This document shows, one piece after another, positions 46,352-56,690 of a stretch of DNA of 64,000 nt. The position numbers were made by a program, and so were the translations under genes. The DNA is from CAWEFA01 sp963851385 (GTDB lineage Bacteria > Bacteroidota > Bacteroidia > Bacteroidales > DTGW01), in NCBI GenBank assembly GCA_963851385.1, contig CAWKPE010000010.1, forward strand, positions 62,001 to 126,000, in the 5' to 3' direction. Below the pieces are notes generated by a model that was not told the DNA's origin, did not search any database, and saw only the letters and a list, made by a program, of their open reading frames with translations. Each line of letters starts with the position of its first letter. Position 1 is the first letter of the stretch.

Positions 46352-48310
46352 ATGAAACTATCAATAATTATTGTTAATTACAATGTCAAGTACTTCATTG
46401 AACAGTGTCTTCATTCTGTATTTAAAGCATTAAAAGAAATTGAAGCGGAGGTATTCGTCGTAGACAACAATTCTGTTGACGGCTCTTGCTCAATGATCAA
46501 AGACAAATTTCCAAGAATAACATTAATTGAAAATAAAAAAAATGAAGGCTTCGCAAAAGCAAACAATATTGCTATTAGAGAATCAAAAGGTGAATATATC
46601 CTTTTACTTAATCCAGATACTGTAGTTCAGGAAGACACATTTGAAAATTGTATCGCGTTCATGGATGCTCATACCGAAGCAGGCGCATTGGGAGTTAAAA
46701 TGATAAATGGCAAAGGTAATTTCCTTCCTGAATCGAAAAGGGCACTTCCGACTCCATTAGTTGCATTTTATAAAATCTCCGGTTTATCGTACTTATTTCC
46801 CAAATCGAAAATCTTTGGCCGTTATCATTTGGGACATCTGGACAAAGATCAAACTCATGAAGTTGAAATATTGTCAGGAGCTTTTATGTTTATTCGCAAA
46901 GCAATAATTGATAAAATAGGAGTTCTGGATGAAAGATTTTTTATGTATGGAGAAGATATCGATTTTTCATACAGGATAATAAATGCCGGCTATAAAAATT
47001 ATTATTTTGCTGGCACAACTATTATACACTACAAAGGCGAGAGTACAAAAAAAGGAAGCTTGAACTATGTTATAGTATTCTATGATGCAATGATGCGTTT
47101 TGCGGAAAAACATTTTTCTAAAAGTAATCTCTGGTTTTTTTCTGTGGTTATTCGTCTGGCTATTTATCTTAGAGCATCTTTAGCAATATTAAAACGATTT
47201 TTTAAACAAATTTCTGTACCCGTTCTTGATTGCTTATTAATATATGCCGGATATCTTGTGATTAAACCCTGGTGGGAATCAATAAAATTTGAACCGGGCG
47301 GCAAATATCCTGAAGTATATATTCATGTAATAGTTCCCGGCTATATTGTCATCTGGCTTTTATGTCTGGTTTTTACGGGAGTATATGATAAACCATTGAA
47401 AATTGGAAAAATTATAAAAGGTATCGGAATTGGAACTTTGCTTATATTATCAATTTATGCATTATTGCCCCTAAATTTTAGGTTTTCGAGAATATTAATA
47501 ATACTTGGTGCCATATGGAGTGTCATCTCCCTGTCAGGTTTTCGTTACATAATGCATTTACTTAACATTAAATCATTCAAATTAGGAGAAATACAAAAAA
47601 AACGAATTGTCATTGTAGGTAACAATAATGAGGTAAACAGGGTTAAACAATTATTACTTCAAACTCATATAAATCCTGATATTTTAGGGTTTATTTCGAA
47701 TAATATGATTGATTCACCTGAATATCTCGGCAATCTTGAGCAATTGGAAGATATAGTTTCTATTTATCGTGCTGAAGAAATAATTTTCTGTGCAAAAGAT
47801 ATTACTTCACAGGAAATAATTGATCACATGCTTAACTTGTCACATATAGACATTGAATATAAAATTGCACCACCGGAAAGTCTTTCTATAATTGGAAGTA
47901 ATTCAATTAATACTTCAGGTGATTTATATTTGATAAATATAAACGCAATTAATAAACCATCGAATCTAAGAGAAAAAAGACTATTCGATCTCATCACTTC
48001 TTTAATTTTGCTGATTTTAATTCCTATTTTGATCTTTTTTATAAAGAACCGAATTAACGCGTTATTAAATATTTTTAGAGTAATGTTCGGTTCAAATACC
48101 TGGATTGGCTATTATTATCACCAGGGCATAAAAACCGATGAATTACCTAAAATAAAAAAAGGCATACTTTCTCCTGTAGATGGTCTGGAAAAGAAAAATG
48201 TGCCGGAAGAACTAAAGGAAAGACTAAATTTTATGTATGCAAAAAATTATCAATTTACTAACGATTTGAACATAATTTTCCGTGGATTAACAAATATAGG
48301 ACGTTCATAA
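46352..48310 (+). CDS. GT2 glycosyltransferase fused to a polyprenyl-glycosylphosphotransferase-like region lacking its catalytic core
   Basis: This 652-residue protein has an N-terminal GT2 domain (residues 1-250: LSIIIVNYNVKYFIEQCLHS, EVFVVDNNSVDGS, LLLNPDT, GEDIDFSYRI). Then come five or so membrane helices (about 270-395), a Rossmann-like domain (about 415-535: KKRIVIVGNNNEVNRVKQLL) and a last membrane segment that starts KRLFDLITSLILLILIPILI as in WbaP-type sugar transferases. After it the expected GPVFFRQ-RVG and KFRSM motifs are absent; only a short tail (WIGYYYHQ, ILSPVD, YAKNYQFTNDL) follows. It probably adds a sugar during envelope glycan or exopolysaccharide synthesis; the second half may be structural. 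Confidence 0.8.
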   Translation: MKLSIIIVNYNVKYFIEQCLHSVFKALKEIEAEVFVVDNNSVDGSCSMIKDKFPRITLIENKKNEGFAKANNIAIRESKGEYILLLNPDTVVQEDTFENCIAFMDAHTEAGALGVKMINGKGNFLPESKRALPTPLVAFYKISGLSYLFPKSKIFGRYHLGHLDKDQTHEVEILSGAFMFIRKAIIDKIGVLDERFFMYGEDIDFSYRIINAGYKNYYFAGTTIIHYKGESTKKGSLNYVIVFYDAMMRFAEKHFSKSNLWFFSVVIRLAIYLRASLAILKRFFKQISVPVLDCLLIYAGYLVIKPWWESIKFEPGGKYPEVYIHVIVPGYIVIWLLCLVFTGVYDKPLKIGKIIKGIGIGTLLILSIYALLPLNFRFSRILIILGAIWSVISLSGFRYIMHLLNIKSFKLGEIQKKRIVIVGNNNEVNRVKQLLLQTHINPDILGFISNNMIDSPEYLGNLEQLEDIVSIYRAEEIIFCAKDITSQEIIDHMLNLSHIDIEYKIAPPESLSIIGSNSINTSGDLYLININAINKPSNLREKRLFDLITSLILLILIPILIFFIKNRINALLNIFRVMFGSNTWIGYYYHQGIKTDELPKIKKGILSPVDGLEKKNVPEELKERLNFMYAKNYQFTNDLNIIFRGLTNIGRS

Positions 48311-48479
48311 TTATTAGCCGGAATCAAATGATTGATTTTCCACGTGATTTATTATATTTGCTGCTTTATAATTAAAGGAATAAGTTATTAGTAGTCTGAT
48401 TTTGATAGGTTTAATTATCGGATTTGAAAGCCTGTTCCGAAAAATGAAATAATTAAAACAATTATGATATTTTAGGATT

Positions 48480-48487
48480 TATCTTTG
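48480..48487 (+). promoter_or_regulatory. Probable -7 box (TATCTTTG) of the first PorE-like gene
   Basis: TATCTTTG lies 49 bases before the GTG start at 48536. No TTTG at the standard -33 position is seen. Confidence 0.45.
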
Positions 48488-48535
48488 TACAACAAAACAT
48501 TAACTAAAAACTATCTGGTTTAAATAAAAAATTTC

Positions 48536-51500
48536 GTGAAACAGCTTTTTACTTTTATAATCTTATTCTGTTTGACTTTTAATATTCATTGTCAGGAAAA
48601 ACAATCTGCTAAAGACATGATGTTAGAAGCTGAATCCGATTTTTTATACGAAGAATTTAATGAAGCCCTGCCTATTTACTTAAAGCTTGTAAAAGCAGAT
48701 CCTTCGAATGACAATTTAAATTTCAAAATTGGTGTTTGTTACCTCAACATCCCTTATGAGAAAGAAAAATCTATTACTTATTTGCTTAAAGCTATTAAAA
48801 ATATCAATCTTCAATATAAAGTTAATGACATAGAAGAGCATCAAGCTCCACTTGATGCATTATTTTATCTTGGAAATGCTTACCGTATAAATAATCAGTT
48901 GGATGAAGCATTGAAATATTATAATGAATTTAAGGAGAAACTTGACCCTACCGTATATGATGAAGAAATTGTTATTGAACAAATTAAGGCGATAGAAAAT
49001 GCAAAAAAACTTGAAAGTTCTCCTGTATTTTTTGATGCCAAGAATTTAGGACCAAATATTAACTCCAGGTTTTCCGAATCAAATGCTGTAGTATCTGGAA
49101 ATGACAGTTCATTAGTGTATAACGTAAAATTGCAATTTTATGATGCTTTGTATTATTCGACAAAGTTAACGGAGAATGGGGAGATCCTGTAAATATAATA
49201 CCCGATTTAGGAAGTAGATGGAGATGTTTATTCTACTGGACTTTCCTACGAAGGAAAGGAACTATTTATATATCGTAGTGATAATTATGACGGCAATCTT
49301 TATGTAAGTCGTTTAGTAAATAATAAATGGACTCCTATAAAGAAGTTAAATGATAATATAAACACAAAGTATTGGGAATCTCATGCCAGCTTGTCAAAAG
49401 ACGGAAAAACACTTTATTTCACTTCAAATCGTAAAGGTGGCTATGGCGGATTAGATATTTATACAGCCACGAGAAAGAATGTGGAATCAGATAACTGGGA
49501 AAATGTCACAAATCTGGGACCTAATATAAATACACCGTATAATGAAGAAACACCTTTCATTTCTGAGGATGGTAAAATATTATTTTTTAGTTCATATGGC
49601 CATTATAACATGGGTGGTTACGATATTTTTTATTCAACCCTTCTTGACAGTGGAAAGTGGTCAGTGCCTTTAAATATGGGTTATCCTATAAATACTACCG
49701 ACGATGATATTTTCTTTATGCCCATTCAAAATGGTGTCTTTGCTTACATTTGCCGTTATTACCCAACTGATAATTTTGGAAAAACAGATATTTATCGTAT
49801 AGAATTATATTCCAGCGAGCATCCTCGTAAATTTTTGTTAAAAGGATTGTTGAATATTCCATTAGAACTAAAGAATGACAAAAACTTTCAAATTACTGCC
49901 CAACTAATAAATAAAACAACACATGATACTTTAAATCTGAATAACATCGATCCGGTGTTAGGTCGTTTTGATACAAAAATCACTGCAGGGGATTATGTGT
50001 TGAATATAGAAGGAAATGGTATTCAGAAAAATTCTGAGGAATTCACAATTAAAAGTAACCAGCCAAATAGTGAAGTTACTATTAGCTCAGTATTAAAAGC
50101 TCTTCAAAAAGAATCTGAACAAACTAAAGTGAAACCTATTGAATCGTTAAATGCAATTTCTATTTTCGATAAGACTTTTTATATAGTATATGATTCTAAA
50201 AAATTGTTCATTGGATTAAATCTTCCAAAAGGGACCAATGTTATTGTTAATATTTATTCTGATTCAACATTCTTGCGAGCTGATAAATTAGAAATAAATA
50301 GAAAGAATTATAAATATGGATATATACCTGTACCAGGAAAAAATGTTTTGAAATTCAAAGCAATCACTCCTGATAACCAGACCGCCGAAGGCGAAGTTGT
50401 TGTAATTTACGAGCCGGTTGCTGATACTATTTCAAAGAAAGAATTAGCCTTGACATTAGCGAACAAACAAAAAAGTTTGCTTAATACAAAAAATATTTTG
50501 GGTTCAATGGCAGATAGGGATCTGAAGAAACAAATAGAGAAAGTTGATATATTTAAGGAAAATATTGCATCGCTATGCAAGAATTAATTGCATTGCTCAA
50601 AAACCGGGCACAATTTAATCATTACAGCAGTGCTGACGTAGATTCATTGATTCATAATTATTACTTAAACGAACCGGTTGCAGCACAATTGCTTATAAAT
50701 GCTGTTTATTATTTGATTTCAGACTCTCTTAAACATTCTCTTGACTCTCTGATAAATTCAAAATCAAAACTTACCATAGATGAAATAATTAAGTTTCTCA
50801 TCCGAAAAAGCAGAGAAAAAAATGAAATCAGGCTCAATTTATTATCTGCTAACTTCTCGATTAGCTGATGGAGGCAATGTATACTATTATTACATGGCTC
50901 TTAAAAAAGTTACAACCGGTCATTTAAAGACTTTTTTGGATTCCTTAAATCTCAATAAGGAACGTATCAATTCGCCTGAAGAATTACTGGATCATTTATT
51001 GTCTAATGCTTCCCGGGCAGGTTATTTAACTGATGATGTTTATAAAGCATTTTTAATCATACCGGCATACACAACTTCTCCCTCTGAATTATTAAATAGA
51101 ATGATTGAAAAAGCAGATGGTAAACTGGCAGATTTCCTCAAACATATTAATTTAAACGAAAAACAGATAAAAACAACAGCTGAACTTGGAATGTTACTTT
51201 TCGAAAGAGCCAAAGCAGCAAATATATCTCTAAGAGATCTGATTAATCTTTTAATTAAAGTAAATTCTGAATTTGATTTTAGACAATTGATAGAAGATTT
51301 AAATGCATTTTCTACTGGTAAACTTAAAGAATTCTTAAATAACATGGATCTGAGTAAAGAAAATATCAATTCTTCAAGTGAACTCTTAAACTTTATATTG
51401 AGTAGGGTAAATGACAAGGAAATATACGATGAACTTATTACTGTATATTCACAGATAGCATCTAAGAATCTTTTAAAAGCCAATGCATTTAAGCCCCAGG

Positions 51501-51616
51501 CAAAACGAGGCATGCAGTTTTCTGCATTTATAATAGGACTGTTTTGTGTATTTTTTATTCTGCTTATTACAATTTTATTCTTTGCATTTCGAAGGAATAA
51601 TAAGGAAAATTATTAA
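48536..51616 (+). CDS. TPR-PD40 protein with a C-terminal helical-repeat region and membrane anchor (PorE-like N-half), four frameshifts
   Basis: Four open pieces form one protein of about 1025 residues: 48536-49192, the middle in another frame, 49391-50587, 50575-50868 and 50822-51616. It has a signal peptide (MKQLFTFIILFCLTFNIHCQ), TPRs (EEFNEALPIYLKLVKADPS), a PD40 propeller (SLSKDGKTLYFTSNRKGGYG, SEDGKILFFSSYGHYNMGG) and a CRD-like domain. In place of OmpA there is a region with three repeats of 66-67 residues, each beginning G-x-L-x-x-F-L then a dipeptide [ND]-L, and a final helix (FIIGLFCVFFILLITILFFA). Breaks are near 49159, 49212, 50575 and in the seven-A run near 50815. Confidence 0.7.
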
Positions 51617-51864
51617 ACAGCAAAAATCCGGAAAATAATTTTTCAAACCTTTATTACATTAATATTCGAGACTATTTTTAAAAACTTCAAAATAAAGTCT
51701 AATAAAAAGTTTTTCATCCCAGGTTGCCCAAATTAGAATATAATAAGTTTATTTCAAAAAATTTATTCTAGGCATAAATCATGATATGCCCTTTAAATAT
51801 GGGTTTGTATTCAATATCGTTTACTCTTTATGTAAATAAATTTCTAATCACAGATATAATTTTA

Positions 51865-51872
51865 TAAATTTG
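51865..51872 (+). promoter_or_regulatory. Probable -7 box (TAAATTTG) of the second PorE-like gene
   Basis: TAAATTTG matches TAnnTTTG and lies 23 bases before the ATG at 51895, about the distance expected for a short leader. The 278-base gap upstream holds no gene. Confidence 0.5.
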
Positions 51873-51894
51873 CTTTATATCTAACTTTTAGCCA

Positions 51895-53997
51895 ATGAAA
51901 ACCAAGATAAAGTACACATTAATTTCATTTTTTCTTGCATTCAGTCTTTCTGGCTTTTCGCAAAACATTTCAGAGAAAGAAACTTTTGATGATGCGGAAT
52001 ATTTTTTCGCATCAGAAGATTATACTGAAGCATTAGCCGCATATTTGAGACTGTACAAACGTGGTTTTCAGGACAACGCAAATATTAACTACAGAATTGG
52101 AATATGCTATTTGAATACCAACACTGAAAAAGAAAAAGCTATTAGTTATTTGGAAAAAGCCGTAAAAAAAGTCAGCGATAAGTATACTGAAGGTTCTATA
52201 AAAGAATTAAATGCACCTTATGATGCTTATTTATTTCTCGGAAATGCATTGCGCATAAATATGCAATTAGATAAATCCATAGAGGCTTACAATAGATTTA
52301 TTTCACTTGCAGAGCTTAAAAAAGAAAAAGGAAATGAATTAAACGTAAATTGGGCAAAATCTCAGATTGAAAGCTGTAAAAGAGCAAAAATTGCAATATT
52401 AAAACCTGTCAGAATTAAAATAACGCCACTTGGTAAACCAATTAATACTTCGGCGGCTAACTTTGATCCTGTAGTTACTCCAATTGAAGATAAACTTATT
52501 TATATTACTCATCAAAAGTTTTACGATGCAATTATGGAAGTAAAAAAAATTAAGGACAAGTGGTCGAATCCTATAAATATCACTCCTGATATACAAAGCG
52601 ACGGTAACCAGTATCCGTGTTTTATTACTCAGGATGGAAAAACCCTTTATTTAATTAAGCAGGACAATGATAACAGCGATATATATGTCTCTCAGTTTGA
52701 AGGCAAAACCTGGTCACCATCTCATCCATTAAATAAAGAGATAAATTCAAAATATTGGGAATCTCATGCATGCGTTTCACCCGATGGCAAAACACTTTAT
52801 TTCACCAGTAACAGGCCTCAAAGTATTGGAGGTACTGATATTTTTGTTTCCGAAATTGGAAAAAACAATGACTGGGGACCTGCTGTAAACATAGGTAATA
52901 CAATAAATACCCCATTCAATGAAGAATCGCCTTTTATTTCTGCTGACGGCAAAACTCTTTATTTTTCATCACAGGGACACGAGAGTCTTGGCGGATATGA
53001 CATATATTATTCTGTAAAAGACGAAACTGGAAAATGGACAAAGCCTGTAAATATGGGCTACCCGATCAATACAACAGATGATGATTTGTTTTTTGTTCCT
53101 GTAGATAACGGTGCTTTTGCCTACCAGGCAAAGTACTTAAAAAACGGTATGGGAGACCTGGATATAGTCAGAATAGAAATGTTCTCAAAAGATCATCCTT
53201 TCAAATTTGGAATTAATGGAAATATTTCTGAAATTATTAAAGATTCAAAACCGGAAAGTTTTTCAGCCAGTCTAATAAAATCAGGATCAAACCTGATACT
53301 GGATAGTGTTAAACTTACATCTAAAGGCGCATTTGAATTTAATGAGATTGCAGGAACCTACATGGTACAATTTAATTCCGGCGATTTTCAAGCTACTAGT
53401 AAAAGCTTTACCATACCTGAAGATTATCCACAAGATAATTTTATTTTGACGCCAGAAATATTGGACTTTTCCAAACAATACAATACATACCTTGCCTCAA
53501 AGGCCAATGAAAATAAAAATATCGAAACAAAACCGAATATAAAAGATAAAGTAAAAAAAGAAATATCCGTTGTTTCTTTAAAACCAGGAGTTATAACTAA
53601 TATATTATTCCTATTCGATGATTATAAATTAAGCAGTGAAGCGGAACTTAAAGTGCAAAATCTAATTACAGTTATGAAGGAAAATCCTTCATTGGAGATT
53701 GAAGTGCTAGGTTATACAGATTCTAAAGGAAAAGACAATTATAACAATAAGCTTTCAAAAAAACGAGCCAGAAATATTAGAGATAAATTAATTGATGCTG
53801 GAATTTCTTCTAAAAGAGTTGAATATAAAGGATTAGGTAAATCAAATCCGATTGCGTTTAATGAAAACCCTGATGGAAGTGATAATCCTGACGGAAGAGC
53901 TTATAACAGGCGTGTTGAGTTTCGTATTTTAAAATGCGAAAATAAAAATATAGTCATCAAACAAATAGATGTACCCGAAAATCTCAAGGAGAAATAA
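51895..53997 (+). CDS. OmpA-family TPR-PD40 protein (PorE-like)
   Basis: This 700-residue intact protein has a signal peptide (residues 1-24, ending SLSGFSQN), TPRs (about 30-170), a PD40 beta-propeller (about 195-430: SPDGKTLYFTSNRPQSIGGT, SADGKTLYFSSQGHESLGG), a carboxypeptidase-regulatory-like domain (about 438-520) and an OmpA C-terminal peptidoglycan-binding domain (about 565-695: LEIEVLGYTDSKGKDNYN, LSKKRARNIRDKLI, NRRVEFRIL). That order is the PorE architecture of the type IX secretion machinery, where PorE binds peptidoglycan. No lipobox Cys is seen, unlike lipoprotein PorE. It follows the paralogue by 278 bases; the two probably arose by duplication. Confidence 0.82.
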   Translation: MKTKIKYTLISFFLAFSLSGFSQNISEKETFDDAEYFFASEDYTEALAAYLRLYKRGFQDNANINYRIGICYLNTNTEKEKAISYLEKAVKKVSDKYTEGSIKELNAPYDAYLFLGNALRINMQLDKSIEAYNRFISLAELKKEKGNELNVNWAKSQIESCKRAKIAILKPVRIKITPLGKPINTSAANFDPVVTPIEDKLIYITHQKFYDAIMEVKKIKDKWSNPINITPDIQSDGNQYPCFITQDGKTLYLIKQDNDNSDIYVSQFEGKTWSPSHPLNKEINSKYWESHACVSPDGKTLYFTSNRPQSIGGTDIFVSEIGKNNDWGPAVNIGNTINTPFNEESPFISADGKTLYFSSQGHESLGGYDIYYSVKDETGKWTKPVNMGYPINTTDDDLFFVPVDNGAFAYQAKYLKNGMGDLDIVRIEMFSKDHPFKFGINGNISEIIKDSKPESFSASLIKSGSNLILDSVKLTSKGAFEFNEIAGTYMVQFNSGDFQATSKSFTIPEDYPQDNFILTPEILDFSKQYNTYLASKANENKNIETKPNIKDKVKKEISVVSLKPGVITNILFLFDDYKLSSEAELKVQNLITVMKENPSLEIEVLGYTDSKGKDNYNNKLSKKRARNIRDKLIDAGISSKRVEYKGLGKSNPIAFNENPDGSDNPDGRAYNRRVEFRILKCENKNIVIKQIDVPENLKEK

Positions 53998-54009
53998 AAT
54001 ATTGCAAGT

Positions 54010-56475
54010 TCAATTTAATTTGACAGCATTAGTGACTTTTTCTTCCATGAGCGCCAATTTAAAGACATCAATTATCTCTCGTACATAATGAAATTTCAAA
54101 CCTTTTAGATATATCTCATTTATTTCATTAATATCTTTTTTATTATCCTCAGAAATAATAATATCAGTAATACCAGCACGTTTGGCTGCAAGTATTTTTT
54201 CTTTAATTCCGCCAACTGGAAGAACTTTTCCTCTTAAGGTTATTTCACCAGTAAGTGCAATATTTTTTCTTACTTTTCTTTGCGTAAATGCTGATGCAAG
54301 TGAAGTAGCCATAGTTATTCCGGCAGAGGGACCATCCTTTGGAATTGCTCCTTCAGGAACATGCACGTGAACATTCCAGTTTTCAAAAACTTCAGTATTA
54401 ATATTAAGCAATTCGCTGTGCGCTTTTATATATTCAAGAGCTATTACAGCAGATTCCTTCATAACATCACCTAAATTTCCTGTTATTGTCAATTTTCTGT
54501 CTTTTCCACGACTCAAGCTTGTTTCTATATATAATATTTCGCCACCGGCTGCAGTCCATGCAAGACCAGTAACAACACCTGCAAACTTATTTCCTTCATA
54601 TTTATCTTTTAAATAAATTGGTGGTCCAAGAATTTTTAAAACATCATCAATAGTTATTTCTTTCGAATAACTCTCGTCAATAGCTATTTTTCTTGCAATA
54701 TTACGAACCACTTTTGCCAAACGTTGATCCAATTCACGAACACCGGATTCACGGGTATAATTTTCAATTAAATGTTCTAATACCTTATTATTTATTGAGA
54801 GTTGTGATTTTTTAACTCCATGGTTCGCCAATTGCTTTGGAATAAGATGACGACTGGCAATTTCAATTTTTTCTTCTACAATATAACCGCTCATTTCTAT
54901 TAGTTCCATGCGGTCGCGCAAAGCAGGATGAATTGAATTTGTTGTATTAGCAGTTGCAATAAATAAAACTTTTGAAAGATCATATTCAACTTCGAGGAAA
55001 TTATCATAAAAAGCAATATTCTGCTCAGGATCGAGAACTTCCAACAAAGCAGAAGATGGATCTCCTCTAAAATCCTGACCTACTTTATCAATTTCGTCCA
55101 GTACGAAAACAGGATTTGAAGATTTGGCTTTTTTCAGGTTTTGAATTATACGCCCGGGCATAGCACCAATATATGTCTTTCGATGACCTCTTATTTCAGC
55201 TTCGTCATGCACACCACCTAATGATACACGAACATATTTTCTTTTTAAAGCTCGCGCTACTGATTTGCCAAGTGAAGTCTTGCCGACTCCAGGAGGTCCA
55301 TAAAGGCATAAAATAGGAGCTTTCATATCACCTTTGAGTTTTAAGACTGCCAAATGTTCAATAATTCGCTCTTTAACCTTTTCAAGTCCAAAATGATCTT
55401 CATCAAGAATTTGTTGTGCTCTGCGTAAATCGAAATTATCCTTTGTATATTCGTTCCAAGGAAGTTCCAGAAAAAGTTGCAAATAATTTAACTGCACAGA
55501 ATACTCAGCTGCCGCAGGGTTAAGACGTTCAAGTTTTTCTATCTCTTTTTTAAAAGTATCATTAACATGTTTACCCCATTTTTTCTTTTTTGCTTTTTTA
55601 ATTAATTCTTCGATTTCCTGATCAACAGAATTATTGCCTAATTCATCCTGAATAGTCTTCATCTGCTGCTGAAGCATAAACTCTCTTTGCTGTTGATCGA
55701 GATCGAATTTAACTTTGGCCTGAATGTCATTTTTAAGTTCCAGCATTTGAACCTCGCGATTAAGATGTTCCATTAGCTTTAAAGCCCGCAGTTTCGAATC
55801 ATTTAATTCTAAAAGTTTTTGTTTCTCTTGTGTACTAATATTGCTGTTGGAACATACAAAATTCACCAGGAAGCTGGTGCTTTCAATATTTTTCACTGCA
55901 AAAGAAGCTTCCGGTGGAATATTTGTAGAAAGTTGAATAATTTTTAAAGACAAATCTTTAATTGAACTTATAATAGCCTCAAATTCCTTATCACCAATTT
56001 CAGGTTTTACTTCAGAAAGAATATTGACTTTTGCGGTAAAGTAAGGTTTTTCGGAAGTAAGATTGTTAACCTCAAACCTGCTTTTCCCTTGGATAATTAC
56101 AGATGTACCACCATCGGGCATTTCTAAAATCTTAAGAATTTGGGCAATGGTACCTACTTTATACAAATCACGAAAATTTGGTTCTTCAATGTTGGCGTCT
56201 TTTTGAGCTATGGTTCCCATTATACGATTTGAATTATAAGCTTCACGTATAAGTTTCATTGACTTTTGTCTGCCAACAGTTATAGGAATTAAAACACCTG
56301 GAAACAAGACTGAATTGCGTAATGGCAATATAGGCAAATCATCAGGTATATTTATTTTTTTCAGAGTTTCTTCGTCCTCGTCTGAAATAAGAGGAATAAA
56401 ATCAGGTTCATTATTAATTGAATTACTGCTTAAGACCTCATTAATTTTTATTTTGTATTGATTTTCCTTGTTCAT
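54010..56475 (-). CDS. lon: ATP-dependent protease Lon
   Basis: This 821-residue Lon has the N-terminal substrate-binding domain (LPILPLRNSVLFPGVLIPIT), a coiled linker, the AAA+ module with Walker A YGPPGVGKTSLGKS, Walker B PVFVLDEIDK, sensor IATANTTNSI, and the protease domain with catalytic Ser in PKDGPSAGITMA and Lys in VGGIKEKILAAKRA. It degrades misfolded and regulatory proteins in the cytosol. It is convergent with the PorE-like gene (12-base gap). The frame is fully intact. Confidence 0.98.
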   Translation of the reverse strand: MNKENQYKIKINEVLSSNSINNEPDFIPLISDEDEETLKKINIPDDLPILPLRNSVLFPGVLIPITVGRQKSMKLIREAYNSNRIMGTIAQKDANIEEPNFRDLYKVGTIAQILKILEMPDGGTSVIIQGKSRFEVNNLTSEKPYFTAKVNILSEVKPEIGDKEFEAIISSIKDLSLKIIQLSTNIPPEASFAVKNIESTSFLVNFVCSNSNISTQEKQKLLELNDSKLRALKLMEHLNREVQMLELKNDIQAKVKFDLDQQQREFMLQQQMKTIQDELGNNSVDQEIEELIKKAKKKKWGKHVNDTFKKEIEKLERLNPAAAEYSVQLNYLQLFLELPWNEYTKDNFDLRRAQQILDEDHFGLEKVKERIIEHLAVLKLKGDMKAPILCLYGPPGVGKTSLGKSVARALKRKYVRVSLGGVHDEAEIRGHRKTYIGAMPGRIIQNLKKAKSSNPVFVLDEIDKVGQDFRGDPSSALLEVLDPEQNIAFYDNFLEVEYDLSKVLFIATANTTNSIHPALRDRMELIEMSGYIVEEKIEIASRHLIPKQLANHGVKKSQLSINNKVLEHLIENYTRESGVRELDQRLAKVVRNIARKIAIDESYSKEITIDDVLKILGPPIYLKDKYEGNKFAGVVTGLAWTAAGGEILYIETSLSRGKDRKLTITGNLGDVMKESAVIALEYIKAHSELLNINTEVFENWNVHVHVPEGAIPKDGPSAGITMATSLASAFTQRKVRKNIALTGEITLRGKVLPVGGIKEKILAAKRAGITDIIISEDNKKDINEINEIYLKGLKFHYVREIIDVFKLALMEEKVTNAVKLN

Positions 56476-56690
56476 AAAATTTAGAATAAGACTATTTTGG
56501 CAATTTTCTCTGACACAATGTCGCTTTTAAACTTTTACAAGTTGCAATTGAACTTGCCTATTAAACTATTTATTAAAGATTTACCAAAATTATACCGGTT
56601 TAAATTAAAATTAGGATATTTTATATACAATGCTCATGCCAATAATAAAATCTATCATGAATACCCCATTGAGAATATTTAAAAAGTAGT

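Noticed and set aside
56497..56682. 61-codon plus-strand frame upstream of lon
   Set aside because: Short, AT-driven composition, no recognisable motif and no promoter box.
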